From contig PTEX01000024.1 in NCBI GenBank assembly GCA_003342815.1, positions 5,828,786-5,892,785 of the forward strand: 64,000 bases of DNA. The letters are read 5' to 3'. This stretch comes from Eudromia elegans. Its lineage: Eukaryota; Chordata; Aves; Tinamiformes; Tinamidae. The notes beneath the pieces were generated by a model. It made no database searches. It saw only the letters and a list, made by a program, of their open reading frames with translations, and had not been told where the DNA came from. The translations under genes were made by a program, and so were the position numbers. Shown here piece after piece: positions 58,441 to 64,000 of the stretch (position 1 is its first letter; each line of letters starts with the position of its first letter).

Positions 58441-61400
58441 CTCTGGAGGAGAGTGTAGGAATGCAGCAGGCTCCCTCTGGAATAACCCCAAGTTTTGCTT
58501 ACTGTGGTGAAATTAGACCTCTAGCTGTGGATCTCTGGTTTGCAGTGTTGAGATTTGTTATGTGAAGCCGGTTCTGAATCAGAGTCTGCAGCCAAGAAAG
58601 GCTGCTGGTGAGGCCGAAGACCGCATTCCTCTAGGAGCATTAACTACTGCCTGGAGCACCGTGAGGAGGGACAGGGGAATGGGCACATCCCTCAAATGCC
58701 CCCATTACAGCTCCGTTTCTCTGGAACTAACAGAAGGGTAATATGTTCTCCTTTACCTAGTATTTCATTGCCTATTCTTAATGAGGAAGAACCATGCTAA
58801 AACGGTTCTTTTTTCGTATTTACTTTTCATTTTCCTGTTCTTGAATTACTTGAGATTTGTCACTACTTGTAATGATAAATGCAAGCATTCAGACGAAAAG
58901 GATGTGTTATTGTAACATGATGTCTTCACATCGAATCTGTGACAGTGCACTGCAGATGTATTGGCATGGTCCCCTGCTCCCAATAAGGGAATGGTGCTAT
59001 TTGTTCTTAAGGTGAAATTTCTCTCTGTGTGTGGTTGGTTTTTTTGTTTCTTTTTTTCTCCCTCCAATAGAATCTTTTTGGCTCTTGAGGATATTTACAG
59101 TTGGAAGAGCTCCTCAAACATCTCTGTCGTTATGTATGCTGTTAAAAAAAACAGTCAGATCCTTGTTTAGTACCCACTGGTTACACCAAATCATGAGAAG
59201 CTGTCATATTTTTCACAGAGGGATGAGGGCTCAATTTTTGTTTTGGAAGAAACATCCACAGTGTTTGTACCTCTAAATTAATGTTCGTCAAAAATAGAGA
59301 CCATATATTTGAAATAATTAGCAGGGAATAAATGCCATGGTTTTTGTTCGGATCCAAGAGTGTGACACACGTGGCAGTCTTGAGGCTAATCAAAGGGTGT
59401 AAGTGGGCCTGCTGCTCTCCAGCCTGCTGACTAAGCCTTTCTGCCCTTCGTGCACAGCACTTGTGGCTTGGCTCCAGGATTCCTGCTTAGTGCTTCGGGA
59501 TGGTAATCTGCAGAGTGCGATGTATTTCCTTGCAGTGTTTGCCTCTCTGTTGGATTTAGTGTTTTGTCTTGACAGTTTGTGACCTGGTGGGTTAGTTATC
59601 CCTGGGCCGCTCCGCTGGCTGCCCGGGGAGCTGCTTCGTAGGGAGCCTCGCACTGCACAGGGAGGAGTGAATTTGGTTAGATAATCTGCCTAATGCTCCT
59701 GATTTGAACAGCTTTCTCTTCCTGATGGAATTTTCCTGTAATTATACTGGGCAGCAGTAGGAGTTTCTTTTGTGTATGTTATCTTTATGCATGCGTTCAG
59801 GTATTGATGACTTCTCTTCTTTCCCTGTGACCGTAACAGTTCTGTCCAGTGATGGATTATAAGCTGAATTGTCATATGCCCAATATAGAATTGAAACTTC
59901 CCAGTAGAAGAAAAAAAATTATATGCAAGCTGGGACTTTGCAAGCTTGCAGCCTTACTGAAAGCGTTAGGAAAGCCTGTTTTAGGTAGAGCTCCACTGCT
60001 TGTTTAAATCCCTCTCTCCCTCCTTTCAGGTCTAGCAGTGAAAGAGCAGTCTGATGAATCCCTGTATATGTTTTCAGGATGTGTCCAAAGAGATGAATTC
60101 CATCATAAAACTAGCAATAGGTGAGGCATTAGCTATGTACATAGTTTTTATTAACCCAAGCAATCGGTATCTGCAATTGCAGCAACAGCACTAGGTATTA
60201 AGGCAGAAAATGAAGGCTGTGCATTGCAGACAAAGCAGTGACCGTGCCCGAACAGGCCCCTCCTGGGAGACTCCAGCACCCTAAACATGACCCCGTGCCG
60301 GTAATTCCTTGCCCTGGTGTTGCACCCGGCGTGTTAACGGCGCTGCGCAAACATGGGTGGTAATTAATCCTCACAGCACCTCTGGGGGAAAGGTAAGCAG
60401 TAGTGTTTATTCCCATGACAGCTCTGGCAGGATTGCAAGTGGACTGCTATGGGGAGTTTGTTTTTTTGGTGTTTCCAAGGAGTCCCTCTGTACCTGTGAC
60501 TTATTTGTAGGTGGATGTCAGCAGGAGTGTGCTAGGGATCTCCTGCTAGACTCTGGTTTCATGCACCTCTTAATTGCGTGCAATCTTGAACACGAGATGC
60601 TTTTATAGAATAATGAATTGAGCATTGTCTCCTGCTGGGAACTGATGTAGCCCCCCGCTTTGCATTGTTTCCCCATAACTCCCCCTCCTCTCACAATACC
60701 AGGAATGCTCTGCAGAGGAAGACCCAAACACACGCACAGTGGGGAAGTCTATGATGGGCAGTTTTTTTGGGAATGTTCCTGTTTAAATTTAGCACTATTT
60801 GTATATGCTGTGGAGACTCTAAGATTTCCTTTAATCTCTAAAAACCCAGTGATGGTTTAATTTCACCCCAGCGTGCTTACCAGCTTGAAGCAATGCAGAG
60901 ACCCAGTGCAGTCCTCCCTCACCGTGGTTTTGGCACCTCTGTATTGCTGGGAGCTCCTACTGCATGAGCTATTTGTCCCTGACAGTGTTTCCCTCCTGTT
61001 CATGCAGAGCACCCACCTTTTTGGGTGGAATGAGCCGAGTTTCTGATTAGTGAATGCTTCTTGTGCCTATACTGAGTGGGAAGAGTGTTCCTGGCTATGG
61101 AAAGCTCAGTATTCCCACCTGTTCCCAGCTTGGGAATGTACCTGCTTTTCAGTGTGAGGCGTTGGGGAAGCACAATGCTTAGCATTTCTCTAGTCACTTT
61201 GGCCATTTTTCCTTTTAGTTGCATTTGCTAAGATCCCTGGAGGTTTTTGAAAGAATATTAACAAGCACAATACTGTAGTCAAAGTAGTAGATTTCCTGTT
61301 TCGAGGACGACTTGATGTTTGGAAGAGGAGTTTGCCATACACCGACCAATCCTGGAGATCCAAAGGGTAGTTCCTGGAATTCGGCTGTCCTTGTGTGCAC

Positions 61401-62277
61401 TTCCCACGTGTGGATCTCTGCAGCTCTGACAGCTTTGAAGGAGGACTTCCAATCGTGTAGATGTGTTGGTGCTGCCTTTTGGCCTATGGGTCTCCTGTGG
61501 CTCTGAAGCTTTTGCCCTGAAGGGGAAGGCTACGCCATTCAAGCCCTTCATCCAAAGCCAAGCTATTTGGAAGAGGCCATTTCTTTTATCAAGCAGTGAA
61601 AATGAGAAAGAGCCCTAAAGGAAGAGAATATGCCTAGAAGCAGGAAAAAAACTTGACTGTAGAATAAGGGAAGTAACTAAAATATTTTTTTCTACTAGGT
61701 TGGAAAACTACATATTTGAGTCAGACTTGACTGCGTAAACTTTGCTGTGATACGCATGACTACATCCAACAAGCAGCAGTCCTCAGAGCAGAACATCTGC
61801 TGGAGCATTCAGCGAGCAAAGGGTAATGGATGCAGGATGGCGCTTGCTTAAAAAGAAGCTGGCATTTGTCAAATCTGTGGCAAGTATGCAGTTATTTTTT
61901 GTACACAAGCTGTATTAGACATCAGATGTGTTCTAATGAGATTCTAAAATACCAAGCTTGTAAATATTGATAAAGTTTGTTCTCGACCATAAAGAGAGCT
62001 TCCAGTTTGTAATTATAGTTCCATTCATGTGAGCTGTATTGCAATTTGTCCTTCCCTCGTTCTCTGGAGAAACGGCTCAGAGTTACGGTTAAATCTCTGT
62101 TCTCAATCAACTCTCTCTTGCCACCTGTATTTCTTAGCTGATGGGATATGTAAAATTGCCCAGTATTCAGAGGATGCCAAGCAGCGTGACTTCAGAGGCT
62201 CATCATGTGCAAAGGGTGTGAGGTGGCAGCAGTTGGTTTCTGCTGTGAGAAGAGTGTTGAAAGCCAGTCACAATTTC

Positions 62278-62336
62278 TTGCTGTAGGAAACTATATTCAG
62301 GAATATATATTCCTTGCTATAGGAAAACTGTATATT
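62278..62336 (+). repeat. Local repeat flanking a perfect 16-bp palindrome
   Basis: Two similar copies (TTGCTGTAGGAAACTATATT and TTGCTATAGGAAAACTGTAT) surround AGGAATATATATTCCT at 62299-62314, which is its own reverse complement. It could extrude as a short cruciform, or it may be chance AT-rich symmetry. Confidence 0.7.
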
Positions 62337-64000
62337 CTTATCTGAAACTTTACAAAATTTGACTCATTAAAAACATCTTTAAATTCCTCTAATTCAGGGT
62401 TTTATGTGTAAATTCTAGGGATATCATGTGATAAGCCACTGCACGCTGTGTATCTTGCATGTTCTTATGCAGAACTCAGCTGTAACCCAGGAATTCTGTG
62501 GCTCTTTTGTGAGCTGCAGAGAATCCCCTACCTGTGAGACCTTGTTTTGCTTGTATCAGTCTTTAATGCATCACAGCAAAACCTATATGAATTTTCCAGG
62601 ACTTATTTAACTTTGTTAAGACTCTTTTAAAACAAACAAACCCCCCAAACTTCAGACTTCATGTTTCCTGGTCAATGGCCTGTTTGGCAATCCTTAATCA
62701 GCGGGTGGCTGCCCCTTCCAGCCATCCCTAAGGTGCCTTCCCCATTGCACGGGTGCCGCTGTGCGCTGCGAGCAAGTGACCAGCTCGTCTGGAGCCACAG
62801 GGCTGCCACGTGGCTGCCTGCAGCTCCTTGAGTGAGTACCGTGGGGGAGGCAAAGGCTGGGAGACAGCTTTAGGATAGAGAGAGATCGGGGGCTTTTCAG
62901 AGCCCCTGTTTTCCCTTGCTAGCCACAGGCTTCCAGCTTCGTGCCGCATGTTTGGTTGTATTTTCAAATCTGTTGACGGTAATTTTCTGTGATTACCCCT
63001 GCAGTCTGTTCCCTAAATAGAAAATAGGGGACAGCCCATGCAGAGAACAGATCAAAGCTACGTGAATGGTGCATTTTCTGTCAAAGCTCAAACCCACAGC
63101 AGAGCTGGATTCAGACTGAAAGCTATTAAACCTTTTTTGGTGCCCAGCGAGAACATGTAAATGTGTAAGACTGAAGGAAAATTACAGACCTAAAGCTTTT
63201 GCCTTCACAATGGGACAGGGATTGATTTCTGGTATTTATTGCAGCTCTTTAATGCAGAGCTGTAGTGTGTTCATTTACCATCATGTGGGAAGGGTGGTGG
63301 GATTCCTGTTTCTGGGAACCTGAGTCCCTGTCAGTAATGTGCTGAACTCGAACACAAGTGTAAACCTAAATGCTCCTAGTACCTGAGGCTGCCATGGGCC
63401 TTCCTTTTGGCAAGTGAAATGGAGGTAGCCTCAGCTTAAGATGGAGATTCAACCTATGAGGCTAAAAGCCAGTGTGAACTCGGGAAGGGATTTTGTGGCG
63501 GGTGACTGTTGGAGAAGAGCTTTGTGCTGAAAGGGAGAGCCCCTCTGTGCTTCACACTCACGCAGTCGCCAGGGCAGGTACCACCCAGAAGGAAAATTAA
63601 CCAATGCTGGCAAAGTATTAACAAACATTTTTACAAGAATCTTGTAAGAATCTACAAGATTTTTTTACAAGAGAGTTGCGTTCAATGGCGTGTGATGTTT
63701 TGGCCCTCGAAACTGTGCTGTGTGTTGTGTGAACGTCTCGTGGGTGTCTCCAAAGCTCTGGCAGCTCTGCTTGTGTTGACTTTGCTCTGAAACAGTTTTC
63801 CTAGGATGGTGCTGGGCAACCCCATGCTGTTAGCTCAGCTCTGACACGGCTGTGCTGCGGAGGGCTTGGCCTGCTTGTTGATGTGACATGATGGGACTTA
63901 TGAGGACAGGTACTTTATCCTTGGTGTCTCAGCAAAACTACTTTTCTTTGCATTTACACTTAAAGTCAGTGTCCTCACGTCTTCTGCGAGGCAGTTGCGT

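Larger units (their letters stand above)
50926..64000. other. Noncoding stretch, part 4, to the window end
   Basis: About 13 kb with no recognised exon. It holds a TAA microsatellite (55077-55095), a 29-T run (58412-58440), a 16-bp perfect palindrome (62299-62314) within a local repeat, and a cluster of ACAAGA/TCTTGT motifs at 63629-63673. GC-richer sequence at about 52.9-53.1 and 56.7-57.7 kb supports open frames without recognisable homology, some without an ATG start. Confidence 0.5.

Noticed and set aside
1-64000. CRISPR arrays, operons, riboswitches, phage or endogenous viral genes
   Set aside because: This is vertebrate nuclear DNA with spliced genes. No regularly spaced repeats and no viral gene remnants were recognised.

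Overview
This is ordinary vertebrate nuclear DNA, most likely from a bird. The reasons are two recognisable CR1-type LINE fragments (about 33.15-33.48 kb and 50.67-50.93 kb), compact introns, CpG-island promoters, little interspersed repeat, and the neighbouring pair MCTS1 and C1GALT1C1, which from memory lie side by side on human Xq24. The species cannot be fixed. The MCTS1 protein carries a few substitutions against the vertebrate form I remember, so I would not assume chicken. Only two protein-coding genes can be supported.

Layout. Positions 1-4,090 are intergenic, with a small CpG-dense patch at about 600-800 and no recognisable exon. MCTS1 lies on the + strand from a CpG-island promoter at about 4.1-4.64 kb (NRF1, ZNF143/THAP11 and ETS motifs) to a poly(A) signal at 10,552. 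Six coding exons rebuild a complete 181-residue protein. Its fourth intron has minor-spliceosome (U12-type) signals. About 2.9 kb of intergenic DNA separates it from the convergent C1GALT1C1 (COSMC) on the - strand, which has a single coding exon (13,875-14,825, 316 residues), a likely noncoding first exon and a CpG-island/YY1 promoter at about 15.0-15.3 kb.

From 15.4 kb to the end (about 48 kb) no coding exon could be recognised. This part holds a decayed partial copy of the last MCTS1 exon with its intron border and 3' UTR (about 17,960-18,172), two CR1 fragments, homopolymer tracts, short tandem duplications, a perfect 11-bp hairpin (42,587-42,611), a diverged local repeat pair (37.37 and 38.50 kb), and several AT-rich non-repetitive stretches that could be conserved noncoding elements. 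The remaining open frames are short, often lack an ATG start, and resemble nothing I recognise.

The two genes do unrelated jobs. MCTS1 works with DENR in translation re-initiation and ribosome recycling. C1GALT1C1 is the ER chaperone needed for core-1 O-glycan synthesis. Nothing in the window suggests an operon-like or novel multi-gene system. The most informative observations are the U12-type intron, the partial duplication of the MCTS1 terminal exon beyond C1GALT1C1, and the unusual MCTS1 residues.
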